A stretch of DNA of 64,000 nt, from contig NZ_VRKW01000015.1 of NCBI RefSeq assembly GCF_009746715.1, forward strand, positions 17,944-81,943. The letters are read 5' to 3'. This document shows positions 19,001 to 27,789 of the stretch, one piece after another. The notes below the pieces were generated by a model, which worked only from the letters and a program-made list of their open reading frames with translations, did no database searches and had not been told where the DNA came from. Within the stretch, counting starts at the first letter, position 1. The number at the start of each line of letters is the position of its first letter. A program made the translations under genes and the position numbers. Origin of the DNA: Ketobacter sp. MCCC 1A13808 (GTDB lineage: Bacteria > Pseudomonadota > Gammaproteobacteria > Pseudomonadales > Ketobacteraceae).

Positions 19001-21058
19001 TTAAATAATGATCTCATTTAGAGCAACCACTTCTTCAAATAGATCATCCACGACATTATCAAAGCGGGCATACCGGGGAGCGAAGGTCCAGCCTGCCAAA
19101 TCCAGTAAGGCAAAATTAAAACGGTTCACGCCATGGGTATCCGTGGACAGAACATCCGGCTGCAGGTCCGACGTATTGTTGTGCAGCATATCGAACACGT
19201 AGTGGGATTCGTGTTCATTTAAGCCAATCACCCCGGCATTGACGGGCACGTGATGGACGTTCAGCGTCACACCAGACAAACCGGGGCCGGTCTTGATGTA
19301 TTTGGTGGAAAAGCGGGTGCGAATGGTATTGCGGCGACTTTCGAATTTCTGACCGTCGAAACTGCCGTGGATCTTGTCCGGCTGAATCGCATAATGCTGA
19401 AAAATGGGTAACTGAGCGATGGCGTTGCTGATCACATCATTGGCTTCAGCCAGGGTTTCCATCCGCAACAGGTTGGCCTGAATGGAGTTCAGTTTATCTA
19501 GTTTGATATTACAGATCTCGGCCATCTTGTAGTGACCGAATCGGGTGGCATTGGCAATGATGCAGGCCACCAGGGCGGCAAAGTCGCTGTCCTCCACCTT
19601 GCCCCTTGGCCGGATATGGCGGAACTGTTGAAAAAAGCCGGTCTGGTGATTCACGTAGTTCAGCAGATCCGCGATATGCGTCTGAGACATACGGGCAAAG
19701 AAAGGATTGTTCACTTCTTCTTTTTTGTGGGTGTATTTGATGACCCAGCGGATCTGGCCATTTTTGGTTTTCAATACCACTGACTCATTGGCGCCGGTAT
19801 TGAGGCGGTCAGATACCAGTGCCAGTTTATCGTGGAGCGCGTCCAGTTTTTGCTGCACCAGTAACTCCACAGATATCTGTAGCGCGGACCAGCGGGACTC
19901 CCGAATCAGCCGGTCTTTATCCAGCCATTGTTCGTCGCTGACCACCGGAATATCCTGCTCACCCAGCAGCTGATAAGCACGTTTGCGAACTTTCTGGAAC
20001 GGCGTGTCACCGGCGATCTTCTCATCCACAAACAGTCTCAGCACAGGACCGGCTTGTTTCACTTTCTCCTCAATGGAAGCCAGAGCTTCAAACACTTTGT
20101 CCCGGCTCGCCGCTTTGCCCTCGGCAGCCAGTTTGCGTACCTGAAAAATAAACGCCGCCACCAGCGTATCCTGAATCTGGCTGAGACGGGATTGAAGATA
20201 GCAGACCAGATACAGTGCAACGGTCTCAAAATTCTTTGCTCGCAATTGGGTGATGCTGTAGTACTCCACCATGGAGCCGTAGTAGGCCACATTCCCTTGC
20301 GACAGATTCAACTTCTCCATCACGGAGTGGGTGTCAGCAGCGATATCCCGCACCCAATCGAACAGTTTGATCTCGCGACCGATCTCGGATTTGCTGAAAT
20401 CTCTGGGCAGCTTCTTGAGACTAGCCAGTGACTGTGGTCCCGTAGCGGCCAGCAATTGGTGCAGCTTGGTGTTGAGCATAGGGGAAAGATGACGTTGCAG
20501 CAGCTTGGTGAGTCGATCGGCTTCCACGTCTGCAGCGTGGGAAATCAGTTTCTGAAACTTGTACAGTGGTGGAATCACCGCATTCAGGTGCTGCAAGTAA
20601 TCGATCTATTCATCAAAAATCGCCAGCTGATCGGCCTGGCGGGCGGCAATCTGGATGGCTTCTTTCTGCAGCTTGGATTCCACCTTGTCCGTAAAAGGAC
20701 TTAACCTCAACAAGTCCAGCACACGGTCATAAAGCCGCTTTTTTCGGTTGGGGGTCAGGGCAATCCTGCGAACCTTTTTACCCTGAAAATGCCGTTGCAA
20801 GATGTAGGCGATATCGACCTTACAGGTTTCCCATTCAATATCCCGGATCACATTGCTGTGGCGGGTATACCCCAACAGCAGGACAAAATAGACCTGGATG
20901 CCGGGGACGCGAAAACTGTCAAACACCTCCTGCTCCAGGTCATTAAGGTTAAAGTAATGATCCTGTTCCTCGGGTCCGAAAACAGGCACTCCATACAGCG
21001 CGTCATACTGCACGTCCGTCAGCAGTTGCCGTCGTTTGCCCTTGTTGGTCGTCGCCAT
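19001..21058 (-). pseudogene. Tn3-family transposase, nonsense-interrupted and C-terminally truncated
   Basis: The reading frame runs about 684 codons against roughly 970-1000 for TnpA. The N-terminal DUF4158 region ends in LAIFDE, then an in-frame TAG (20606-20608), then continues in the same frame IDYLQHLNAVIPP. Two catalytic Asp regions are visible (GSFDGQKFESRR and VLSTDTHGVNRF), but the gene stops soon after LLDLAGWTFAPRYARF, before the third catalytic acid (Glu). It cannot encode an active transposase. It is divergent from the toxin-antitoxin pair, a known arrangement in Tn3 elements. Confidence 0.87.
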
Positions 21059-21169
21059 CTTCCTGCTCTCCAGTTGGCCCGAAAGTTGGCGAGTTTACCA
21101 AGTGGCTGATTTATAAGGCGTTACATTGCCAGGTGTTCCTGTGTCGTTTTGTTTCTAATATTTCGCCTG

Positions 21170-21207
21170 TATTCGAATATTGCGAATATGTACCTAAAGG
21201 GTATAAT
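21170..21207 (+). promoter_or_regulatory. Promoter and likely autoregulatory operator of the toxin-antitoxin pair
   Basis: TTGCGA (21180-21185) and TATAAT (21202-21207) are separated by 16 bases. Two direct CGAATAT repeats and the inverted repeat ATTCG-AATATTG-CGAAT cover the -35 region, as expected for autorepression by a HTH antitoxin. Transcription would begin near 21214, close to the upstream ATG, so the ATG at 21244 with its GAGGTG site is the likelier start. Confidence 0.6.
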
Positions 21208-21243
21208 TACCTGATGAGTACACAGCGACACGAGGTGTCCGCC

Positions 21244-21699
21244 ATGGCGACACAACAGAACCATTTTTACGACATGCCCAGCGAACAGGAAGCCGAACTT
21301 GCAGCGGCCAGTGGACGCATTCTGGCAGCCTGCACAGGCCAAGGCGACCAGACCACGCTGCGGCTGATTGATGACAACCAGGAAATCACAGTACCGATCA
21401 AGGCCATCCATATGCTGGCGGATATTTTGAATCAGATGGCGTTGGGCAATGCAATTTCCATCATCCCGATCCATGCGGAACTGACTACCCAGCAAGCGGC
21501 GGCTTTTCTGAACATCTCCCGCCCGTATCTGATCAGTCAGGTTCTGGATACTGGCAAGCTGCCATTCCACATGGCGGGCAATCGCCGAAAAATCTATTTC
21601 AAGGATCTGATGGAATACAAAGCCCAGCAAAAGGCCGAGAGCAAAAAGACCATGGCGCGGCTGGCGCAACTGTCTCAAGAAATGGATTTAATGGAATAG
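21244..21699 (+). CDS. Antitoxin with excisionase-type helix-turn-helix
   Basis: The 151-residue protein carries an excisionase/MerR-like DNA-binding domain: ELTTQQAAAFLNISRPYLISQVLDTGKLPF then NRRKIYFKDLMEYK (about residues 79-125). The N-terminal part is acidic and helical. The start at 21244 is chosen because GAGGTG lies just before it; 21214 is an alternative. The stop abuts the toxin ATG directly. HTH antitoxins of this type pair with PIN toxins, bind the toxin and repress the operon. Confidence 0.85.
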   Translation: MATQQNHFYDMPSEQEAELAAASGRILAACTGQGDQTTLRLIDDNQEITVPIKAIHMLADILNQMALGNAISIIPIHAELTTQQAAAFLNISRPYLISQVLDTGKLPFHMAGNRRKIYFKDLMEYKAQQKAESKKTMARLAQLSQEMDLME

Positions 21700-22269
21700 A
21701 TGGCAACCTTCACGGTCATTTACGATGCCAATGTGTTGTACCCGGCACCGCTGCGCAGCGTGCTCATGTTCCTGGCGCAAACTGATCTATTTCGTGCCCG
21801 TTGGACGTTGGATATTCACGAGGAATGGATTCGGAATCTACTGCTTAAGCGTCCGGATCTGAGCCAGGAGAAACTGGAAGGGCTACGGGATATGATGATC
21901 GACGCCATTCCGGATTCGCTAGTCACCGGTTACGAACCTACAATCGACGGTCTGATATTACCGGACCCAGATGATCGCCATGTGCTGGCAGCTGCTTTAC
22001 GCGCCAACGCAGAGATCATCGTGACAGCCAATCTGAAAGATTTTCCGGCTGAAAGCCTGATGCCTTACAACGTTGTTGCCCAGCATCCTGATGACTTCAT
22101 CCTGGATCTGATCGACTTACAACCGCCGCTGGTGCTGACCTGTTTCGAGGAAGACAGAACTCATTACCGGAATCCACTGTACACGGTCGAAGAATACCTT
22201 GAAAACCTGCAACGGCAGGGGCTCAGTAAGACCGTTGCGTACCTATCTGAATACCATCATTTGATTTAA
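21700..22269 (+). CDS. PIN-domain toxin (PIN_3 type ribonuclease)
   Basis: The 189-residue protein begins VIYDANVLYPAPLRS, giving the first catalytic Asp. It has an internal acidic cluster (DIHEEW) and ILPDPDDRHVLAAAL with the further Asp residues, then ANAEIIVTANLKDFP: the acidic quartet of the PIN nuclease fold. It follows the antitoxin with zero spacing. Toxins of this group cleave RNA. Both genes appear intact although the Tn3 transposase beside them is dead, so the pair may persist through addiction. Confidence 0.87.
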   Translation: MATFTVIYDANVLYPAPLRSVLMFLAQTDLFRARWTLDIHEEWIRNLLLKRPDLSQEKLEGLRDMMIDAIPDSLVTGYEPTIDGLILPDPDDRHVLAAALRANAEIIVTANLKDFPAESLMPYNVVAQHPDDFILDLIDLQPPLVLTCFEEDRTHYRNPLYTVEEYLENLQRQGLSKTVAYLSEYHHLI

Positions 22270-22338
22270 CCAAACTAAGGGTCACCAACAATATAGGGAG
22301 GTTTTTGCCACACTTTGGCCTCTAACCCTATGATATCG

Positions 22339-23561
22339 TTAAATATCTCTCAGTCGTTTTTCTCGCCCTGAAGCATGTCTTTCGCGCAAATCGGAATCAA
22401 TATATCGATCTGTGGTAGCGATGCTGGCATGGCCAGCATCATCTCTTACATGCTCTCTCGGGCGAAACTTCACGTCCTCTGAAATGCCCGTGTGGCGTAG
22501 CCAGTGAACAGTTGCCGAACGCAGATCAGCCGCGTCTTCTTCCAGCCCATCCGCTTTCATTTTCTCATAGGCGGCATCGAAGCAATCTTGCACTAACCGG
22601 CGTATTTGACGTGTACTCGTGACCGGGCCTTTACCTTTCAGCTTCGCAACCAACGGTGTTTGTTCATTAAGGGTTGGATAGGTAGAAAGTCCAAGGTATT
22701 TACGATAATGTTTTAAGGCACGCAACATGGCATTACATACCGTAATCGTCCTGGTTTTGTTCCCTTTACCGGTTACATGTAACCACCAGTACCATCATGG
22801 TCTTTTCTGAAATCACCCATTACAGGGCTTGAACGTTCATCTGCTACCAATTCTGAAATTCTTAAGTACATCGCAAACAGGCAGTTCATCACAAATAAGG
22901 TGCGTTCATATTGTTCCGGATCTTCGTCTGCTAGCACTTCAGCGACTTCTAACACATAATCCCATTGCAAATTGCTGATGCGTCGCACCATAGATTTGGT
23001 TTGATCTTTCCCGATGAATTTGTTCTTTTGCTTAATAAGGGCCACAGGATTAGACTCAACCAAGCCCTCTTGCATTAAGTATTCATAGTTTTCATGGATG
23101 ATTGCGATGGACAGAAGTCTTTCGTATCCGATAGTTTTCCTGTTTTGATATCTGATTTTGAAATGGCGACAACATATGGATGCCAATCGGAATTACTAAC
23201 ACGCAAGCCGTCTTTCGATTTAAAGCGAGAAACGTTTTTGGTATCAATCCACGCTTTCGGCGGGTTAAAGCAAAACCGGATAAACTCTTCGATATGCTCC
23301 CGCTTTAACATCATGACCGAGCTTTCGTTGATCCGCCAGCTCCACTGCAATAACCTTTCGATTTCACGCCGATAGCTATTGTACGTTGTTGAATTGCGTT
23401 ATAGCTGAAGAGAAATTTCAAGGCGTATTCTAGATCCAGATCTGCGCCTGGTATCTGGGTTTCGAGATAACAAGATGACGAGAACCCGTTTGTTTGAACG
23501 GTTGCCCAATATGATCCAGGTTATCGATGTTGGGCTTTGGTGGCTTTCTTTTAGGGTTCAT
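22339..23561 (-). pseudogene. Tyrosine recombinase/integrase, multiply frameshifted
   Basis: Pieces of one integrase are spread over several minus-strand frames. MNPKRKPPKPNIDNLDHIG starts at 23561; DLDLEYALKFLFSYN and YNSYRREIERLLQWSWRIN follow in other frames. A SAM-like domain, the Arg region (YLRISELVADE) and a C-terminal catalytic part with HWLRHTG and GHASIATTDRYI come after. At least three frameshifts separate them. Its start overlaps the stop of a small ORF upstream (ATGA). Confidence 0.8.
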
Positions 23562-23824
23562 TGGGATCGTGGTAAATCGATTTCGGCCGGCGGGTGTTTT
23601 CCAGGGTGCTTGCAGGTTTCATCGATGATTGCCCTAAGACGTAACTTTAATACATCACTTTCGGTTTTATCTAAATGAAAACTCCGGTGATTCAGTTTGA
23701 TATCTTCCGGAAACACGCCGGAAAGCGCGGCAATAGAATCAATAAAGGGCCTTCTGGGCATCGTCACGCCCATAGTGATTCGACTTTTCGAATGAAAATG
23801 AAAACTATCCGAATCACCTGTCAT
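23558..23824 (-). CDS. Small unknown protein translationally coupled to the integrase
   Basis: The 88-residue frame starts at ATG 23824 (MTGDSDSFHFHSK); later ATGs at MGVTMPRRPF are alternatives. The part from MPRRPFIDSIAALSGVFPEDI to GKHPPAEIDLPRSQ looks like a genuine folded protein with charged helices. Its stop overlaps the integrase start in an ATGA, so the two were once expressed as a unit, perhaps as a directionality or partner protein. I do not recognise a family. The gene may be orphaned now that the integrase is broken. Confidence 0.5.
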   Translation of the reverse strand: MTGDSDSFHFHSKSRITMGVTMPRRPFIDSIAALSGVFPEDIKLNHRSFHLDKTESDVLKLRLRAIIDETCKHPGKHPPAEIDLPRSQ

Positions 23825-23946
23825 AAAAAAGAAAATTGGCTCTCGTTGATTCCACCCCGAATCCGTTTCGAAGCATGCCGATACTACCAACTGTCGCCAT
23901 TCGGAGAGCTACTTCGTGGTCCCCCCGTCCAATCTGGATTAAATGA

Positions 23947-24169
23947 GATTCTTAGCCCGTAGATCATCACCGCGTAACCATAACCGCTCATCGCAGTCTT
24001 CAGATCCCGCCCGTGATCAGCGTACAGCACTGGCGCGAAATGCAACTGCAGTGCAGCAGACCCCGCAGCCCAGTGAGCCATGGCGGCCGCTCTCGGAGAG
24101 CCGATTGGCAACAGCGCAACCGGCCGAACCCGCACCGACCACAACATAGTCGAATTGTTCGGACGACAT
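23947..24169 (-). pseudogene. GMC-family alcohol dehydrogenase (AlkJ-like), reduced to two fragments
   Basis: Starting 18 bases after the CYP153 stop, MSSEQFDYVVVGAGSAGCAVANRLSESGR is the FAD-binding N terminus of a GMC oxidoreductase. After about 33 codons the frame is lost and the sequence jumps to LQLHFAPVLYADHGRDLKTAMSGYGYAVMI, which matches a region near residue 400 of such enzymes. Several hundred codons are therefore deleted and the C terminus is also missing. In intact CYP153 operons this enzyme oxidises the alcohol product. Confidence 0.8.
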
Positions 24170-24186
24170 ACTGGTTACATGCTGTC

Positions 24187-25599
24187 TCAACGTTTAGGGG
24201 TCAGTTTGACCATCAACTTGGAATAGCCCCGCACGAAGTTGGACTGCACACGTTCCGGCTCGCCAACAACTTCAATATTGTCGAATCGTTTCAGCAGCTC
24301 CTCCCATAAAATGCGCAATTGTAGTTCGGCCAGACGGTTGCCCATGCAGCGGTGGACGCCGTAGCCAAATGCCATATGATTTCGGGCGTCCTTACGATCA
24401 ATAATAAACTGATCTGGGGCTTCAAATTTCCGCTCATCCCGATTGCCCGAGGCGTACCACATCAATACGCGATCACCCTTTTTGATGGTCTGCCCGCACA
24501 GCTCCACGTCCTGCGTGGCGACCCGGCGCATATACGCCAGCGGGGTTTGCCAACGGATGATTTCCGAAACCATGTTCGAAATCAGATCCGGATTTGCTTT
24601 CAATTTTGCGAATTCCTCGGGGAACTGGTTCAAAGCCAACACCCCGCCGCTCATGGAGTTACGCGTGGTGTCATTGCCGCCCACGATAAGCAACGCCAGA
24701 TTACCAATAAACTCCAACGGACGATTAATCAAATCTTTGGTGTCTTCGTTGCTCTGCAGCATGCTGATCAAGTCGAAACCGGGTGCCTCGCCTGCCTTGC
24801 GACGTGCCTCCTTGTCGCGCCAAAGGTCGGAGAAAGCTCGAGCCATATCTGCAGCGTCATCAAAAAACACATCTTCACTGGTAAACTCGCCACCAGTTGC
24901 CGATGATGCGCCAGACATCCGATCAGACCAGTCGACTAATTTATGGCGTTCTTCATAAGGGAAATCCAGCAGTGTAGCCAGCATACGCCCTGTGAGTTCC
25001 TTTGATACTGCTGGCACCCAGTTGAAGGGTTTATCCAAGGGCAGGCTACTGAGCACCTCTCTAGTACGACTGCGAATCAGCTCTTCCATTTCCTTCAGGT
25101 TCTTTGGCGCCACAACGCCCTGAACCGCCCGACGTTGCACGTCATGCTTGGGCGGATCCATGGCGATGAACATTTCTACCGCCAGCCCCTCCGGGGGATC
25201 ACCCAGGATGATTTGCGGCTCCGAGGAAAAAAGCTCATGACTCTTGTCCACGAACAGAATGTCTTCATAGCGTGTCACCGACCAAAATGGCCCGAAGGGA
25301 CTGTTCTTCTGATAGTGAACCGGCGCCTCGTCACGCAGCCGGGCGAAGTAAGCACCCCATTGGCCTTGCCTATAGAGAAAAGGGTTACTGGTGTCGATGT
25401 CTTCGAGCGCCAGTGTTTTGACGTCAGGCAAAGGTTTTTCGACGAAGTTGATCTGGGGGCGCTTTGTGCCGATGATCTTCTTCTTGGTCTTCATCAGCAC
25501 CTTTAGAGCCTTGATTTGCGAGTACATCGGCACCACTTTAGACGTGGTGTTGATCACTTTTTTCTGAATGTTATCAATTGTAATTATTTCTGTTGACAT
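24187..25599 (-). CDS. Cytochrome P450 CYP153A-like alkane/fatty-acid omega-hydroxylase
   Basis: The 470-residue P450 has the I-helix GGNDTTRNSMSGG, EIIRWQTPLAYMRR (ExxR) and the heme-binding FGYGVHRCMG with Cys. These, plus FIAMDPPKHDVQRR, place it with CYP153A enzymes, which hydroxylate medium- and long-chain alkanes or fatty acids at the terminal carbon. The N-terminal extension of about 50 residues is basic. It lies 18 bases after its ferredoxin gene and is followed by the broken GMC dehydrogenase. It is a paralogue of the P450 at 9260. The missing dehydrogenase and reductase mean that product removal and electron supply must come from elsewhere. Confidence 0.95.
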   Translation of the reverse strand: MSTEIITIDNIQKKVINTTSKVVPMYSQIKALKVLMKTKKKIIGTKRPQINFVEKPLPDVKTLALEDIDTSNPFLYRQGQWGAYFARLRDEAPVHYQKNSPFGPFWSVTRYEDILFVDKSHELFSSEPQIILGDPPEGLAVEMFIAMDPPKHDVQRRAVQGVVAPKNLKEMEELIRSRTREVLSSLPLDKPFNWVPAVSKELTGRMLATLLDFPYEERHKLVDWSDRMSGASSATGGEFTSEDVFFDDAADMARAFSDLWRDKEARRKAGEAPGFDLISMLQSNEDTKDLINRPLEFIGNLALLIVGGNDTTRNSMSGGVLALNQFPEEFAKLKANPDLISNMVSEIIRWQTPLAYMRRVATQDVELCGQTIKKGDRVLMWYASGNRDERKFEAPDQFIIDRKDARNHMAFGYGVHRCMGNRLAELQLRILWEELLKRFDNIEVVGEPERVQSNFVRGYSKLMVKLTPKR

Positions 25600-25617
25600 A
25601 GTTCGTACGCTCCGAGA

Positions 25618-25938
25618 TTACATCTGAAATTCTGGCAAGTGAACGGTCATACCATCCATGGCCTCTTTGGCCTTGACCTGGCAACCCAAGCGTGAGGTTT
25701 TCGCCCTCTCCGGAGTCATGGATAGCATTTGTTCTTCGGCATCGGCCATCGCACCGGTCTCGTCAAACCACTCCTCCGCAACGATCATGTGGCAAGTACC
25801 GCAAGCACACTCCCCACCGCAATCCCCGTCAATACCCGGAACTGCATTATTAACGGCGATTTGCATCAATGTATCTCCTGCCTCCAATTCCACGACATGT
25901 TTGGTGTTATTATGTTCGATAAAGGTAAGCTTACCCAT
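25618..25938 (-). CDS. 2Fe-2S ferredoxin (adrenodoxin/putidaredoxin type), P450 electron donor
   Basis: The 106-residue protein has the vertebrate-type ferredoxin pattern: DCGGECACGTC supplies three cluster cysteines (C-x5-C-x2-C) and RLGCQV the fourth. It is the first gene of the ferredoxin-CYP153-GMC operon, divergent from the AraC regulator. It should carry electrons from a flavoprotein reductase to the P450. That reductase usually lies in the same operon but is absent here. Confidence 0.95.
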   Translation of the reverse strand: MGKLTFIEHNNTKHVVELEAGDTLMQIAVNNAVPGIDGDCGGECACGTCHMIVAEEWFDETGAMADAEEQMLSMTPERAKTSRLGCQVKAKEAMDGMTVHLPEFQM

Positions 25939-26094
25939 TAATTCTATTCCTCGGTTAATGTCTAGGCTTTAGGCTGACATTTTACCGCCACCTCAACGAG
26001 GACATTTGTTGACATGACGGGGACATTTAAAGACACTTAAACACGTTCCCTGGAAGCGCATATTACGTGGACTCAACAGGATGGTTTAGAAACT

Positions 26095-27132
26095 GTGGAA
26101 ACTGGTATTCCGTCAAACTATTCACGACTTATTGCCCGCGAGCTAGATCTGACCTTCAACCAATTGCCCAGATTACTGCATGGCACCGGCCTCCCCATCA
26201 AGCAGTTCCTGAGTGAGGACAGCCTTCTTACGCCAGGCCAGCAGATACAGATTCTGCGCAACGCATTGGCGCTGTCCGGCCAGCCAGAATTCGGTTTACG
26301 GGTGGGCAAGCGCCTGACGCCAGCTACTCACGGTGCGATGGGGTTCGCCGCCTCCAGCAGCCCAGACTTGCTCAGTGCGCTCCAGGCGATACACACCTTC
26401 TTGCCTACGCGCGTCAGCGTTATTCAGCTGCATTTGCAGCAGATTGAAGACCACCTGGAATGCAGACTGGTTTTCCTGATGCAGCTGGACGACGATCTCC
26501 AGCGCTGCGTGGCAGAGACGATCATTATGACGCTGCTTGCGTTCGGCGAATTCATTGTGGGCCGCCCCCTGCACGAAGCTGAAATCGGCTTTGCCTACCC
26601 GCCTCCTCAGTACCAGGAGATCTATTCAAAGTGCATGTCCGGGCGGATTCGCTTTGGTTGCGATCACCTTATGCTCAGATTGCCAATGATGCTGTGCCGG
26701 GAACCCAACGCCTCTGCCAATAATGAAAACTATCGTCTAGCATTGCAGCAGTGTGAGTCCATGCTTGCGGAACTTCAGACCCAGAAGCCAAGCTACCAGA
26801 CCCGACTCAAGAAGATGATGCTATCCCGACCACCCGGAACGCTTAGTGAAGAAGAGGCAGCGGCCGCCCTATTTATGAGCAAACGCACTCTGGCGCGCAA
26901 ACTCAAAAAAGAAGACTGCAGTTTTCGACAGATTCGCGACGAGATTCTGTCACGACAAGCAGCCGACTATTTGAGTGGAAGTCAATTATCCGTCGAAGCT
27001 ATCGCTTCTCTCTTGAATTATCACGACAACGCGAGTTTTAGGCGCGCCTTCAAGCGCTGGTTTGGTCGGTCGCCCACTCAGTACAGGCAACACGGCAATT
27101 CCTCGGACACCGCACCACGGTCAAGACACTGA
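26095..27132 (+). CDS. AraC-family regulator, AlkR/OruR-like
   Basis: The 345-residue protein has an N-terminal effector domain of the Arabinose_bd (PF12625) type (about residues 20-200) and a C-terminal AraC double helix-turn-helix: SEEEAAAALFMSKRTLARKLKKED then SVEAIASLLNYHDNASFRRAFKRWFGRSPTQYR. The start is GTG, because the nearest upstream ATG (26081) runs into a stop. It is divergent from ferredoxin-CYP153 with a 156-base shared region and is therefore the likely alkane- or fatty-acid-responsive activator of that operon. Confidence 0.9.
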   Translation: METGIPSNYSRLIARELDLTFNQLPRLLHGTGLPIKQFLSEDSLLTPGQQIQILRNALALSGQPEFGLRVGKRLTPATHGAMGFAASSSPDLLSALQAIHTFLPTRVSVIQLHLQQIEDHLECRLVFLMQLDDDLQRCVAETIIMTLLAFGEFIVGRPLHEAEIGFAYPPPQYQEIYSKCMSGRIRFGCDHLMLRLPMMLCREPNASANNENYRLALQQCESMLAELQTQKPSYQTRLKKMMLSRPPGTLSEEEAAAALFMSKRTLARKLKKEDCSFRQIRDEILSRQAADYLSGSQLSVEAIASLLNYHDNASFRRAFKRWFGRSPTQYRQHGNSSDTAPRSRH

Positions 27133-27499
27133 TGGTAGAGCACATGGGATGGCCTACGAGTTCTTGCTATATATGTTGTCTCGCGCATTCACTCATATTG
27201 TTCCTACAACCAACCAAAAATTGGTCTACACTCTAAGCAATAGAAGCATGAAGGTGTGGAAAAGTGAATTGGTTCAGACGCTTATCGATTCAAACTAGAA
27301 TCTATTAGATTACTAATGTAGCCACTGCTGGCTTCATTATTTGTTTTCCATTGAATTCACTGCGTTAGCATCCGGTTCCAAACTGATGACAAGTAAACTA
27401 AATGCATCAATGAATCTGCTAGAGTTTCGCGACACCAGTCAACGTAATTTTGGCAAGTTGGTTGTCGATACAGAGTCCAGTAGCGAGCAAAATAAACGC
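27133..27499. other. Spacer between AraC gene and chemoreceptor relic
   Basis: No gene I can support. The lower part may be further decayed sequence of the chemoreceptor relic that follows. Confidence 0.35.
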
Positions 27500-27760
27500 T
27501 AACCAGACTAGTGCTACATACTGCCAAATGAGACAGCTAGGGCAGGAGAGCAAGGCCGTGGGTTTGCCGTCGTGGCATAGGAGGTTCGTTATTTTGCATC
27601 AAAAACACAATATTCTACGGAGGAAATCCACAACACAATTAACAACCTGAATACAGCTTAGAAAGATGCTGTAGATGTAATGGCATAAAGCACCGACAGG
27701 GTTCAATCTGGCGTGGCAGCACTAGCAGTCTAAGAGACATTGTCTGAATTAGAGTAAGCT
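27500..27760 (+). pseudogene. Methyl-accepting chemotaxis protein, decayed signalling domain
   Basis: From 27539 one frame reads RAGEQGRGFAVVA, stop, EVRYFASKTQYSTEEIHNTI, NNLNTA, stop, KDAVDVMA, stop, STDRVQSGVAALAV, stop, ETLSELE. This is the conserved hairpin tip and following heptads of a chemoreceptor, with four in-frame stops. Just upstream, INANQTSAT and LHTA in another frame correspond to the preceding QTNLLALNAA region. The ligand-binding half is not recognisable. The relic sits immediately before the barrel/PstS-like pair. Confidence 0.8.
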
Positions 27761-27789
27761 ATTTCTTATCAAAAAATGGAGATATATAG

